Assembly (NCBI GenBank): GCA_945871915.1
Contig: CAMBXO010000004.1
Location: forward strand, 62,001-126,000
From: Singulisphaera sp. GP187
Lineage (GTDB): Bacteria; Planctomycetota; Phycisphaerae; Phycisphaerales; SM1A02
Direction: 5' to 3'
DNA length: 64,000 bases
Every line of letters begins with the position of its first letter. Positions within the stretch are counted from its first letter, which is position 1. Below, piece by piece: positions 8,550 to 16,735 of the stretch. The notes under the pieces were generated by a model. That model was not told the DNA's origin, ran no database searches, and saw only the letters and a list, made by a program, of their open reading frames with translations. A program made the position numbers and the translations under genes.

Positions 8550-10049
8550 CTACAAAATGTCCGCTGCCAGGCTGGCCAGTTCGCTGCGTTCAGTCTTGTT
8601 CAATGTGACATGACCTGCAATGCGTTGACCTTTCATGCGCTCGATCAGATACGAGAGCCCGTTGCTGGCGGCATCCAGATACGGGTTATCGATCTGGCCG
8701 ATATCCCCTGCAAGCACGATCTTGGTGCCGTCACCAACTCGACTCACAATTGTCTTCACTTCATGGGGCGAAAGATTCTGAGCCTCGTCCACAATCATGA
8801 ACTGGTGAGGAATGCTGCGACCGCGAATGTACGTCAGCGGCTCCATGACCAGTTTTCCGCCTGCAACCAATTGATCCAATCGCTGTTCAGTCGTCTTGCT
8901 GTCCGCGTCACTGCCTCCGCCGCCCCGCGTACTCAAGAGATAGGTCACATTGTCAAAGATCGGTTGCATCCACAGGCTCAATTTCTCGTCCTTATCGCCT
9001 GGAAGAAATCCAATATCACGACCGAGCGGCATGATGGGTCGCGCCACCAACAACTTGTCGAATCGCTCCTCACGAAACACTTTGTGCAGACCGGCTGCGA
9101 TGGCCATGAGCGTTTTCCCAGTACCCGCCAGCCCGATCAGCGTCACAAGCCGTACTTCGTCATCCAGAAGCAAATCCAATGCCATGGTCTGCTGCACATT
9201 GCGAGCCATGATTCCGTAGATAGGTTTGCGTGATCCGATCACGGGAATCAGATGCCCCGTGTCCGCCAAAACGCGAGCAAGTCCGGTGTGGCTCTCGTCA
9301 GAATCATCTTGAAGCGTGACGAATTGATTGGCCACAAGGTCGTGCGCCTTGAGTTCCATCCCCTCGGGGCGATTGAGAATGAGCCCGTCGAGTTGTTCAA
9401 TACTTAATTGGCGTTCCTGATACAGCTCGTCGATGGTCTCGCCCGGGCATCGCATGGTGGCATACCCGGCGTACAGCCAATCGGCATCCACCCGATCTGC
9501 TTCAAAGTCCTCACTGGGAATGCCAAGCGCGTCGCACTTCACTCGAGCGTTGATGTCCTTGCTAATAAAAACCGTACGCATCCCCTGCTCATGCATGCGA
9601 TGGGCAACTCCCAAAATCCTGTTGTCGGCCAGATCCAAGTCCAATGCAAAGGGCGTGGTGCGATTGCATCGCTCGATTCGAATAACTCCCCCTTGATCGT
9701 TCCACACGACACCCTCAAAGAGCCTGCCGATCGTTCGCAATTTGTCCAGCGCCCGAATGGTGCTTCGCGCATTGCGACCAGTCTCGTCATTGTTCTTCTT
9801 GAACTGATCGAGTTCCTCAATCACCTGCAGCGGAATGACAACCTCATGCTCCTCAAACTTGTAAATCGAATTGGGGTTGTGCAGCAGCACATTTGTGTCA
9901 AGAACAAAGTGCTTGCGAAGCGCTGTGTCGTCTTGATGGCTCGACTTGGCTTTCGGCTGGTGCGAGCCGGACTCGGACGGTTGCCGCTTTGCGGCGTTCG
10001 GAGCTTGCTTCAAGGTGTTGACCCCTGCGAAACCTGCAATCCTGACCAT
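8550..10049 (-). CDS. PhoH family ATPase with N-terminal PIN domain
   Basis: The protein combines a PIN-type nuclease fold (FVLDTNVLLHNP, early acidic residues) with a PhoH-type P-loop ATPase, the YlaK/PhoH2 arrangement linked to RNA unwinding and cleavage. The Walker A motif GLAGTGKT is encoded near 9112-9135 and the Walker B-like MIVDEAQNL near 8770-8800. A 30-40 residue Lys/Gln/Ser-rich lead precedes the PIN domain. I chose the ATG at 10049 because AAAGGG lies about 9 bases upstream; ATGs at 10076 and 10091 are alternatives. It is transcribed convergently with the GH15 gene and divergently from the Bax-inhibitor gene. Confidence 0.9.
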   Translation of the reverse strand: MVRIAGFAGVNTLKQAPNAAKRQPSESGSHQPKAKSSHQDDTALRKHFVLDTNVLLHNPNSIYKFEEHEVVIPLQVIEELDQFKKNNDETGRNARSTIRALDKLRTIGRLFEGVVWNDQGGVIRIERCNRTTPFALDLDLADNRILGVAHRMHEQGMRTVFISKDINARVKCDALGIPSEDFEADRVDADWLYAGYATMRCPGETIDELYQERQLSIEQLDGLILNRPEGMELKAHDLVANQFVTLQDDSDESHTGLARVLADTGHLIPVIGSRKPIYGIMARNVQQTMALDLLLDDEVRLVTLIGLAGTGKTLMAIAAGLHKVFREERFDKLLVARPIMPLGRDIGFLPGDKDEKLSLWMQPIFDNVTYLLSTRGGGGSDADSKTTEQRLDQLVAGGKLVMEPLTYIRGRSIPHQFMIVDEAQNLSPHEVKTIVSRVGDGTKIVLAGDIGQIDNPYLDAASNGLSYLIERMKGQRIAGHVTLNKTERSELASLAADIL

Positions 10050-10169
10050 GAAACCGATCCCTTTAGATCGGCTCATCCGACATAAGAACATATGAATTCC
10101 ACGAGACGATTTGTCAAGTTCACACTCCCTGAATAGGCATCGACTGTGGTGTGACTATCATCGTTCACC

Positions 10170-10985
10170 ATGAGAATGCTTGAATCATCCAATCCAGTCC
10201 TTGCCCAAGGTCGCCTCGGGCCCGCCCTCCACAATGCCTCTGCCGAACAGGCGACGGCTACGGTGGGTGGCGTCGTCAACAAGACAAGCCTTTGCATCGG
10301 CGTGGCTGTTGTCTTTGGAGCCATCGGAAATTCCGTTGTTCAGGCCAACCCAGGATTGCTTCCTCTTATCAGCATTGTTTCCTTCGTTGCAGCTCTTGGC
10401 GTTGGCTTTGCCTTGTACGGTCGACCCGCATGGGCTGCGTTTCTGGCACCGGTCTATGCCGCGACACAAGGGTTCTTTCTTGGTGCCATCGCTTTGGTGC
10501 TCGATTCCATGCTTGCGAAGCAGGGAATTAGCGTTGCAGGCGGCGTGGCCCTTCAAGCCTTTGTCATCACCATTGGAGTCTCTGGTGCGTGTCTATTTCT
10601 CTATCGCAGCGGCGCCGTACGTATCAGTCAACGCGGCGCATTTATTCTGTGGGTTGCCGTGCTTGGCATTGCAGCCACCTACCTCATCTCATTTGTGCTC
10701 TCGTTCTTCGGCGTCAGCGTTCCATTTCTTTCACTACCCACCGAGGCTGGTGGTAGTAACGCCGCGTATATCGGCCTTGCCATCAACGGTGTGATCTTGC
10801 TTGTGGCGGCATTCACTTTGCTCGCCGACATGCAGCAGGTCGATCAAGCGGTCTCCGGCGGCGCGCCTGCAAGTTGCGAGTGGTATCTGGCGTATGGACT
10901 CTTGGTGAGTCTGATCTGGATCTATCTGGAGAGCATGAAGATGGTTTTCCGACTGGCCATGATCTTCGGCGGCAAACGAGACTGA
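10170..10985 (+). CDS. Bax inhibitor-1/YccA family membrane protein
   Basis: The product is a 271-residue integral membrane protein with seven predicted hydrophobic segments and a soluble N-terminus of about 45 residues. The pattern matches the TMBIM/BI-1 family, known as pH-sensitive calcium leak channels in bacteria, including the late conserved segment DMQQVDQAV and a YLESMKM-type C-terminal region. Its physiological role in planctomycetes is unknown. It sits 31 bases before the Nif3-like gene on the same strand. Confidence 0.88.
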   Translation: MRMLESSNPVLAQGRLGPALHNASAEQATATVGGVVNKTSLCIGVAVVFGAIGNSVVQANPGLLPLISIVSFVAALGVGFALYGRPAWAAFLAPVYAATQGFFLGAIALVLDSMLAKQGISVAGGVALQAFVITIGVSGACLFLYRSGAVRISQRGAFILWVAVLGIAATYLISFVLSFFGVSVPFLSLPTEAGGSNAAYIGLAINGVILLVAAFTLLADMQQVDQAVSGGAPASCEWYLAYGLLVSLIWIYLESMKMVFRLAMIFGGKRD

Positions 10986-11016
10986 GCACATCAGGCCACT
11001 GAAGGAGGCTGGAGCA

Positions 11017-12135
11017 ATGATCGGTGAACTTGTCTTGGCATTGGAAGCCGTCGCGCCGTCCCGCCTCGCCGCTGAATGGGATCGAGTCGGCTTTCTTCTT
11101 GGCGATGCGTCGCGGCCCCTGCGAAGCGCCCTGCTCTGCATCGATCTCACGGAGCAAACACTTTCCGAAGCGATTCGATTGCGCTGTCAAGCAATCGTTG
11201 CCTATCACCCGCCGATTTTTGAACCCATTCACCGCCTAACAACGGGGCAATCGCGAGAATCGCTTCTGTTGAGGTGCGCGGAACACCGCATGGCCCTCCT
11301 CAGTCCGCACACGGCCCTTGATGCAGTTCAAGGTGGTGTCACGGATTGGCTGACCGATGCGATTGGACGGGGCGAACGATGGCCGATCACTCCCGCATCC
11401 GAGCATCACCCACGCGAGCGCCTCAAGGTGGTCACCTTTGTTCCCGCCTACGCAGTCCACGTCATTCGAGACGCCATGGTGGCTGCAGGAGCCGGACACA
11501 TTGGTGGCTACACCGCATGCGGATTTGAGTCAGCCGGTATTGGAACTTTTATCGCGGGTGCTGGAACCAAGCCAACAATTGGAAAGCACGGACGGCTGGA
11601 ACGCGTGCCCGAGGTTCGATTGGAAATGGTCTGCAGTGAGCATGAAAGTGTTGCGGTCATTCGTGCATTGCGTCAGGCACATCCATACGAAACACCGCCT
11701 GTCGAACTGCACCAATTGAAAGCACTCAGTGATTCCGATCAGGGGCATGGGCGAATCGTGCGCCTTGATCGACCGCTTGCACGCCAAGAGATTGTCACTC
11801 GCCTTCGTCGCGCACTCAGAATTCCCAAAGGAACCATGCAGATCGTTGAGGGGTCTGGAAAGAAAACGCACAGCCTGATTGGGGTGGTTCCTGGCGCGGG
11901 ATTCAGCATGTTTCCAAAGGCTGTGGAACAAGGTTGTTCCATGTTCATTACTGGAGAGGCTCGCCACCACGATCAACTTGCTGCACACGCACAAGGCTGT
12001 GATGTGGTGTTGGCGGGCCATTCACAGACGGAGCGAGGTTTTCTGCCACACCTGGCCCGCTTACTGCAATTCCATCTTCCAAAGGTTCGCATGCATGTCA
12101 GCCGCGTGGATGCGCCGCCTGCAAAATGGGCCTAA
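11017..12135 (+). CDS. Nif3-like dinuclear metal centre protein
   Basis: The 372-residue protein belongs to the Nif3/YqfO/GTP cyclohydrolase I type 2-like family, hexameric proteins with two metal ions per subunit. It has the long form with a central PII-like insert (about residues 130-230, KVVTFVP start). The first metal motif reads AYHPPIF rather than the usual bacterial HHP; the Tyr-His version is known from eukaryotic NIF3 homologues. The C-terminal motif GEARHHDQLAA and H in VVLAGHSQTE complete the site. An AAGGAGG-like site precedes the ATG. Cellular function is not established. Confidence 0.87.
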   Translation: MIGELVLALEAVAPSRLAAEWDRVGFLLGDASRPLRSALLCIDLTEQTLSEAIRLRCQAIVAYHPPIFEPIHRLTTGQSRESLLLRCAEHRMALLSPHTALDAVQGGVTDWLTDAIGRGERWPITPASEHHPRERLKVVTFVPAYAVHVIRDAMVAAGAGHIGGYTACGFESAGIGTFIAGAGTKPTIGKHGRLERVPEVRLEMVCSEHESVAVIRALRQAHPYETPPVELHQLKALSDSDQGHGRIVRLDRPLARQEIVTRLRRALRIPKGTMQIVEGSGKKTHSLIGVVPGAGFSMFPKAVEQGCSMFITGEARHHDQLAAHAQGCDVVLAGHSQTERGFLPHLARLLQFHLPKVRMHVSRVDAPPAKWA

Positions 12136-12152
12136 GTCAACAGTTGCGAGCG

Positions 12153-12187
12153 ATTCATTGTGCCGCTTTCCGCATTCATTGTGCCGC
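12153..12187. repeat. Two copies of a 14-bp direct repeat
   Basis: ATTCATTGTGCCGC occurs at 12153-12166 and again at 12174-12187, a 21-base period, between the convergent Nif3 and ROK genes. No coding or hairpin explanation is seen. Confidence 0.8.
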
Positions 12188-12210
12188 ATTGACCCGTGCA
12201 GGTGCAATGC

Positions 12211-13197
12211 TCATTCACTTCCAACAACTTCGCGCGCAAGCATGGCCGCTCCAAGCAAACCGGCGTCATCGCCGAGCTCGCTTCGAAGCACTTCGCATTT
12301 TCTCAGGCTTGAGGGGAATACATGCTGTTCCACACTCTCTTTCACTCGATGGAGCCAGGGCTTGCCGAGTGCCTCGGTCACGCCGCCCCCCAGGATGACC
12401 GTTGGAACGCTCAGAACCGTCAGAAAGTTTGCAATCGCAAGCCCCAGAAGATCCGCCGACGCGTGCACGACACTTGTCACCAGTGGATCGCCCTTCTCCA
12501 TACATTCAGCGATGACTCCACTACCAATGGAAGTCTCTTCGCCGTCATCACTGCGCTTGAGAAATTCTCGCAGCATGGTGTCGGGATAGTGGCCAAGGAG
12601 CAGCATCATGCTTCGCACCATCGCCGTGCGACTGCAGTGCTCCTCAAGTTTCCTGTGACCGGGGCCCGCACCCGGAAACATAATGACATGCCCAATCTCG
12701 CCGGCAGTGTGAAGCGGGCCTCGCCACAACTGACCGTTGAGCACAAGCCCGCCTCCAATTCCGGTGCCAACCCACACGGAGATCAAATCGCCTCGGCCCT
12801 TTCCAGCGCCCACTCGACTCTCCCCAAATGTTGCCACATTCACATCATTGTCCACCACCACGGGACGGTCGAGTTTTTTCGAGAGAATGTCCCGAAGCGG
12901 GACACGCTTCCACCCAAGATTGCCCGCATGTAACACAACACCGTTCTTCCAATCCACGGCACTCGGAGCACCGACTCCAACCGCCGTAACGCTCTTGAAT
13001 GAAATCTTTGCGTCATCGCACGCGCGACTGATGCCTTCGATGATCCGCTCGATCACCTTGTCGCGACCCTCCATGGCCTTGGTCTTGCGTTTACACCGAC
13101 CAAGCAATCGGCCCTTCTCGTCAACGACACCGATTGCAATGTTTGTGCCACCGCAATCCACACCGACCACGGGTCCACTCAGGCGATTCTTGCCCAT
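12211..13197 (-). CDS. ROK family sugar kinase (glucokinase-like)
   Basis: ROK proteins phosphorylate hexoses or act as sugar-responsive repressors. This one has no N-terminal helix-turn-helix, so a kinase is likely. The ATP phosphate motif is VDCGGTN (D14 to N19), and a candidate catalytic Asp lies in VVVDNDVNVATFGE. The ROK zinc signature (three Cys after GEIGH) is mostly lost: the segment reads PGAGPGHRKLEEHCSR with one Cys. The frame is open further upstream but homology starts at the Met at 13197, giving 328 residues. Divergent from gatC, separated by 52 bases. Confidence 0.86.
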   Translation of the reverse strand: MGKNRLSGPVVGVDCGGTNIAIGVVDEKGRLLGRCKRKTKAMEGRDKVIERIIEGISRACDDAKISFKSVTAVGVGAPSAVDWKNGVVLHAGNLGWKRVPLRDILSKKLDRPVVVDNDVNVATFGESRVGAGKGRGDLISVWVGTGIGGGLVLNGQLWRGPLHTAGEIGHVIMFPGAGPGHRKLEEHCSRTAMVRSMMLLLGHYPDTMLREFLKRSDDGEETSIGSGVIAECMEKGDPLVTSVVHASADLLGLAIANFLTVLSVPTVILGGGVTEALGKPWLHRVKESVEQHVFPSSLRKCEVLRSELGDDAGLLGAAMLAREVVGSE

Positions 13198-13249
13198 AAG
13201 CGCACAGCGTAGCGAAGGCTGCGTCACCGGCGATACACTCGATCGCTGC

Positions 13250-13558
13250 ATGAGCACATCGCACGCGCTCACCAAGGAAGAAGTTTCGCATGTCGCCACT
13301 TTGGCACGGCTTTCCGTGCCGCACGAGCAACTTGAAGTCATGCGCGGTCAGTTGGCGGGCGTGCTGGGGCACGTGGCCAAATTGACGGCCATTGATGTCA
13401 CTGGGGTGCAGCCCATGACCACACCCTTTACACAGATCAACCGGCTGGATGCGGATGTACCTGGACCCTGCCTTGAACTTGCGGACGTGCTTCGCAATGC
13501 GCCTGTCGTGGAAGGCCGCTTTCTGGCAGTGCCAAAAGTTCTGGTGGACGAATCGTGA
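13250..13558 (+). CDS. gatC: Asp/Glu-tRNA amidotransferase subunit C
   Basis: GatC is the small stabilising subunit of the GatCAB complex, which converts misacylated Glu-tRNA(Gln) or Asp-tRNA(Asn). The 102 residues show the family pattern LTKEEVSHVATLARL at the start and LRNAPVVEGRFLAVPKV at the end. The ATG at 13250 starts homology; a longer open frame upstream is a shadow of the ROK gene. The stop codon overlaps the GTG of gatA, so the two subunits are translationally coupled. gatB is not in the window. Confidence 0.93.
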   Translation: MSTSHALTKEEVSHVATLARLSVPHEQLEVMRGQLAGVLGHVAKLTAIDVTGVQPMTTPFTQINRLDADVPGPCLELADVLRNAPVVEGRFLAVPKVLVDES

Positions 13559-15039
13559 TCGATTTTTCTTCAGATGCGACCGCCATCCGCGATGCGGTGC
13601 GAGGGCGATCCGTGAAAGCAGTCGAAGTTGTGGCCATGTTTGTTGCAAGAGCTCACCAAGCCAACGCACAACTTCATGCCTTCCATGAAATCCTGGAAGA
13701 AGATGCAATGGCACAGGCGCAGGCCGTGGATGCGGCCATCGCCGCAGGCCGCGACCCTGGTCCACTCGCTGGTGTTCCAGTTGCGGTTAAGGACAACATT
13801 GCAACCCGCGTGGGTCACACCACTTGTTCCAGCAAAATGCTGGCGAACTACCGATCGCCCTTTGACGCAACCTGTATCGAACGATTGCAGAGAGCGGGCG
13901 CCATTGTCATGGGCAAGACCAACATGGACGAATTTGCAATGGGTTCAAGCACTGAACATTGCGCCTGGGGTCCTGTGCACAATCCGTGGGATGTGTCGCG
14001 CGTTCCCGGTGGCAGCAGCGGCGGCAGTGCGGTCGCGGCAACGGCCAGTCTTTGTGGTGTGGCCCTTGGCAGCGACACCGGCGGAAGTATTCGCCAGCCC
14101 GCGTCCCTTTGCGGATGTGTTGGTTTCAAGCCGACCTATGGGCGAGTGAGTCGATACGGACTGGTTGCCTTTGGGTCGAGTCTCGATCAAATCGGACCGC
14201 TGACACGTAGTGTGCGAGATGCTGCATTGACCTACGCGGCAATGGCCGGTGTGGATGTTCGAGACAGCACAAGTGCTAACACCGTTGTGGAAGATCCGCT
14301 TGGCGAACTTGAACATTCCATGAAGGGGCTTCGAGTTGGCGTGCCACACCAATACGCAAGTCAAGCCAACCATGAACAGGTCAACACCATTGTGCAGAGG
14401 GCTTTCGATCGACTCAAAGCCGCGGGTGCAACGATGGTTCCTGTTGATCTTCCGCTTACCGATGTCGGCATTAGCACCTATTACGTCATCGCTCCGGCAG
14501 AAGCGAGTGCCAATCTTGCTCGCTTTGACGGCGTTCGATATGGTCATCGATCGGCACCTCGTGCGGGCGACACACTCGACGCTCTTTACGCTCGCAGCCG
14601 CGGCGAAGGCTTTGGTCCTGAAGTGCAACGCCGCATCATGCTCGGAACGTATGTCCTCAGTGCTGGTTACTACGACGCGTATTACGGTCGGGCACTCAAA
14701 GTGCGCCGCCTGATCAAAGCGGAGTTTGACAAAGCGTTCACGCAATGTGATGTCATCGCCGGTGCGGCAAGCCCCATTCCTGCATTTCGCGCCGGTGGCA
14801 TGACGGATCCACTCCAGATGTATCTCTGTGATGTGTACACCGTCAACACCAACATCGCAGGCATTCCGGGAATCAGTGTTCCGCTTGGATGCATTGGAGT
14901 GGAGGGCACAGACTTGCCTGTTGGATTGCATTTGCAGGCACCCGCGATGGCTGATGCAAAACTTTTGCGCATCGCCCGCATGGTTGAGAAACTTCATCCA
15001 GAAGCTGCTCGTCCGCCCAACAAATACGCGACTCACTGA
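13555..15039 (+). CDS. gatA: Asp/Glu-tRNA amidotransferase subunit A
   Basis: GatA is the amidase that releases ammonia from glutamine for transfer onto misacylated tRNA. The 494-residue protein carries the amidase-signature triad K79 (PVAVKDN), cis-S154 (PGGSSGGS) and nucleophile S178 (DTGGSIRQP). Length and the C-terminal GLHLQAP segment fit GatA. GTG start overlaps gatC. The 3' end overlaps the last codons of a minus-strand gene by 7 bases. Confidence 0.95.
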   Translation: MIDFSSDATAIRDAVRGRSVKAVEVVAMFVARAHQANAQLHAFHEILEEDAMAQAQAVDAAIAAGRDPGPLAGVPVAVKDNIATRVGHTTCSSKMLANYRSPFDATCIERLQRAGAIVMGKTNMDEFAMGSSTEHCAWGPVHNPWDVSRVPGGSSGGSAVAATASLCGVALGSDTGGSIRQPASLCGCVGFKPTYGRVSRYGLVAFGSSLDQIGPLTRSVRDAALTYAAMAGVDVRDSTSANTVVEDPLGELEHSMKGLRVGVPHQYASQANHEQVNTIVQRAFDRLKAAGATMVPVDLPLTDVGISTYYVIAPAEASANLARFDGVRYGHRSAPRAGDTLDALYARSRGEGFGPEVQRRIMLGTYVLSAGYYDAYYGRALKVRRLIKAEFDKAFTQCDVIAGAASPIPAFRAGGMTDPLQMYLCDVYTVNTNIAGIPGISVPLGCIGVEGTDLPVGLHLQAPAMADAKLLRIARMVEKLHPEAARPPNKYATH

Positions 15040-15542
15040 GGACGCAGAATTCCACCGTAGACGCTGAGTTCCTTCCAAAAGGATTCCCGCAGTTTCGATG
15101 ATTCGGATTGGAGTTCGTCGAAGTACCCCATGACGACCACCACATCTGTTACGCCATCTTTCTCATTTCCATAGACGGTCATGGTTCCACTCTCATCTCG
15201 AATGTTTCGCAGCAAGAATTTCAGGCCGCCATCCACTTTCATTTGCTCCACCACCGCCGTTTCACGACTCTTGGCGGCGGCTGTCGCAGCCTTGGATGCA
15301 TCACTCCATCGCCCAAACTCACCGGCCTTTGCAAGTGGTCGGCGCGTGGCCGCAGAATTTGGCGGCGCGCTCTCCTCCATAACTTGAATCACTTGGGCCT
15401 GCTCGGCGGATGTCAGTTGTCGGTTGGTGGACGCCATTTCACCGGGCATGCGCACATTACTGTCGACCGTCATCTGCGTTGGCGCGCAACCGTGGATCGC
15501 TGACCAAGCTGCAAGACATGTGAGAACGAATGCAAACTTCAT
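15033..15542 (-). CDS. Hypothetical lipoprotein
   Basis: The 169-residue protein has a lipoprotein signal (MKFAFVLTCLAAWSAIHGC, Cys about residue 19). The rest is a charged alpha/beta region with no family I recognise; KFLLRNIRDESGTMTVYG is its most structured-looking stretch. It begins in a 4-base overlap with the mutY stop, so it is probably co-transcribed with mutY. It ends 7 bases inside the convergent gatA gene. Confidence 0.65.
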   Translation of the reverse strand: MKFAFVLTCLAAWSAIHGCAPTQMTVDSNVRMPGEMASTNRQLTSAEQAQVIQVMEESAPPNSAATRRPLAKAGEFGRWSDASKAATAAAKSRETAVVEQMKVDGGLKFLLRNIRDESGTMTVYGNEKDGVTDVVVVMGYFDELQSESSKLRESFWKELSVYGGILRPQ

Positions 15543-16735
15543 TTGGTCTGCAACTTATCTGCTTGGCACCTATGTTGTCCACGGGCTGCATCGACGACTT
15601 GGATCGTTGCCGAAGACACCGCCTGATCCCCCAGGTCTTTCAGCCTGATCCATTCCATGGGTGTCGTGGAAGGGAACATGGCCTCATACACCACAAATCG
15701 GACTCGACGATGGGTTGTCAGAAACTCAAACGATGCAATTTCCAGTTTCACCTTGACGGGGTCGGCTCGGTGCTGGATCACTTTCAATGGCAACCGCTTC
15801 GCTGACTCAATGACCGGTGGCGCAAGCAGCCCCTTCCACAAACCTGTCGGTCGCTGCTGAAGCCCGACTCGACCATTCTTGATTTGCACAAGAGCATGAA
15901 ACACCACTGCCGTTTTTTTAAGACCGGGCTTAGGAGGTGGAACACGATCCTGTGACTGATTCGCAAAGGACTTGCACTTGGCTCGCAAGGGGCACTCACT
16001 GCACTTCGGCTGATGCGGAGTACAGACCGTTGCACCAAGTTCCATAAGACCTTCATTCATGCGGCCTGCGTTCTTGGCCTGCATGACAAGATGGGTTGCT
16101 TGATTCCAGCACCATGCTTGCCCTAGCCGATCGTGAACAGAGGCGCGACGATCCGCCAACCGACTCAACACGCGGGCCACATTGCCATCCACGATGGGTT
16201 CATGCTGTTCAAATGCAATACTGGCCACCGCGCCAGCCGTGTAGCGCCCCACTCCCGGTAGCGTGAGCAACTCGACAACTGTTCTGGGTACACGCCCCGA
16301 ATGGATTCTGGTGATCACGCAAGCGGCCGCGTAGAGCGAGCGGGCTCTCCGGTAGTAGCCCATGCCCCTCCACGCCTGAAGCACGGACCGCTCGCCCGCC
16401 TTGACCATGGCCGCCGGCGTTGGGAATCGCTGCTTGAACTCTCCAAACCGCTCCACAACTCGTGATACCTGAGTCTGTTGAAGCAACGCCTCGCTCATAA
16501 ATGTCCCCCAGGGCGTTGACCGCTTTCGCCAAGGCAAGTCTCGGGCATTTTTGGAAAACCATCGTTCAAGGCGTCGGGCGATCGTCCGCCCGTCGAAACA
16601 AGGCCCGTTTCCCTTGGGTCTGCATGAAACCGTTTCATCGCCCCGTACGGACGCTGCCTTGCGGCTCGTTCCTGATCGCCGTAACCTACCGCACCCTACG
16701 ATTGGACCGACAGAACCTCGTCTCGAATTACCCAT
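15539..16735 (-). CDS. mutY: A/G-specific adenine glycosylase MutY
   Basis: MutY removes adenine mispaired with 8-oxoguanine. The helix-hairpin-helix core has LPGVGRYTAGA and the catalytic Asp in IVDGNVARVL; the first acidic catalytic residue is in SEALLQQTQV. The iron-sulfur ligands are present as C-x6-C-x2-C-x5-C (CTPHQPKC, ECPLRAKC). A C-terminal NUDIX-like recognition domain follows. Homology starts only about residue 49 (RTIARRLERWF). No ATG, GTG or TTG lies in frame nearer than the ATG at 16735, so the protein either has an unusual 48-residue extension or a non-standard start. Confidence 0.93.
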   Translation of the reverse strand: MGNSRRGSVGPIVGCGRLRRSGTSRKAASVRGDETVSCRPKGNGPCFDGRTIARRLERWFSKNARDLPWRKRSTPWGTFMSEALLQQTQVSRVVERFGEFKQRFPTPAAMVKAGERSVLQAWRGMGYYRRARSLYAAACVITRIHSGRVPRTVVELLTLPGVGRYTAGAVASIAFEQHEPIVDGNVARVLSRLADRRASVHDRLGQAWCWNQATHLVMQAKNAGRMNEGLMELGATVCTPHQPKCSECPLRAKCKSFANQSQDRVPPPKPGLKKTAVVFHALVQIKNGRVGLQQRPTGLWKGLLAPPVIESAKRLPLKVIQHRADPVKVKLEIASFEFLTTHRRVRFVVYEAMFPSTTPMEWIRLKDLGDQAVSSATIQVVDAARGQHRCQADKLQTK

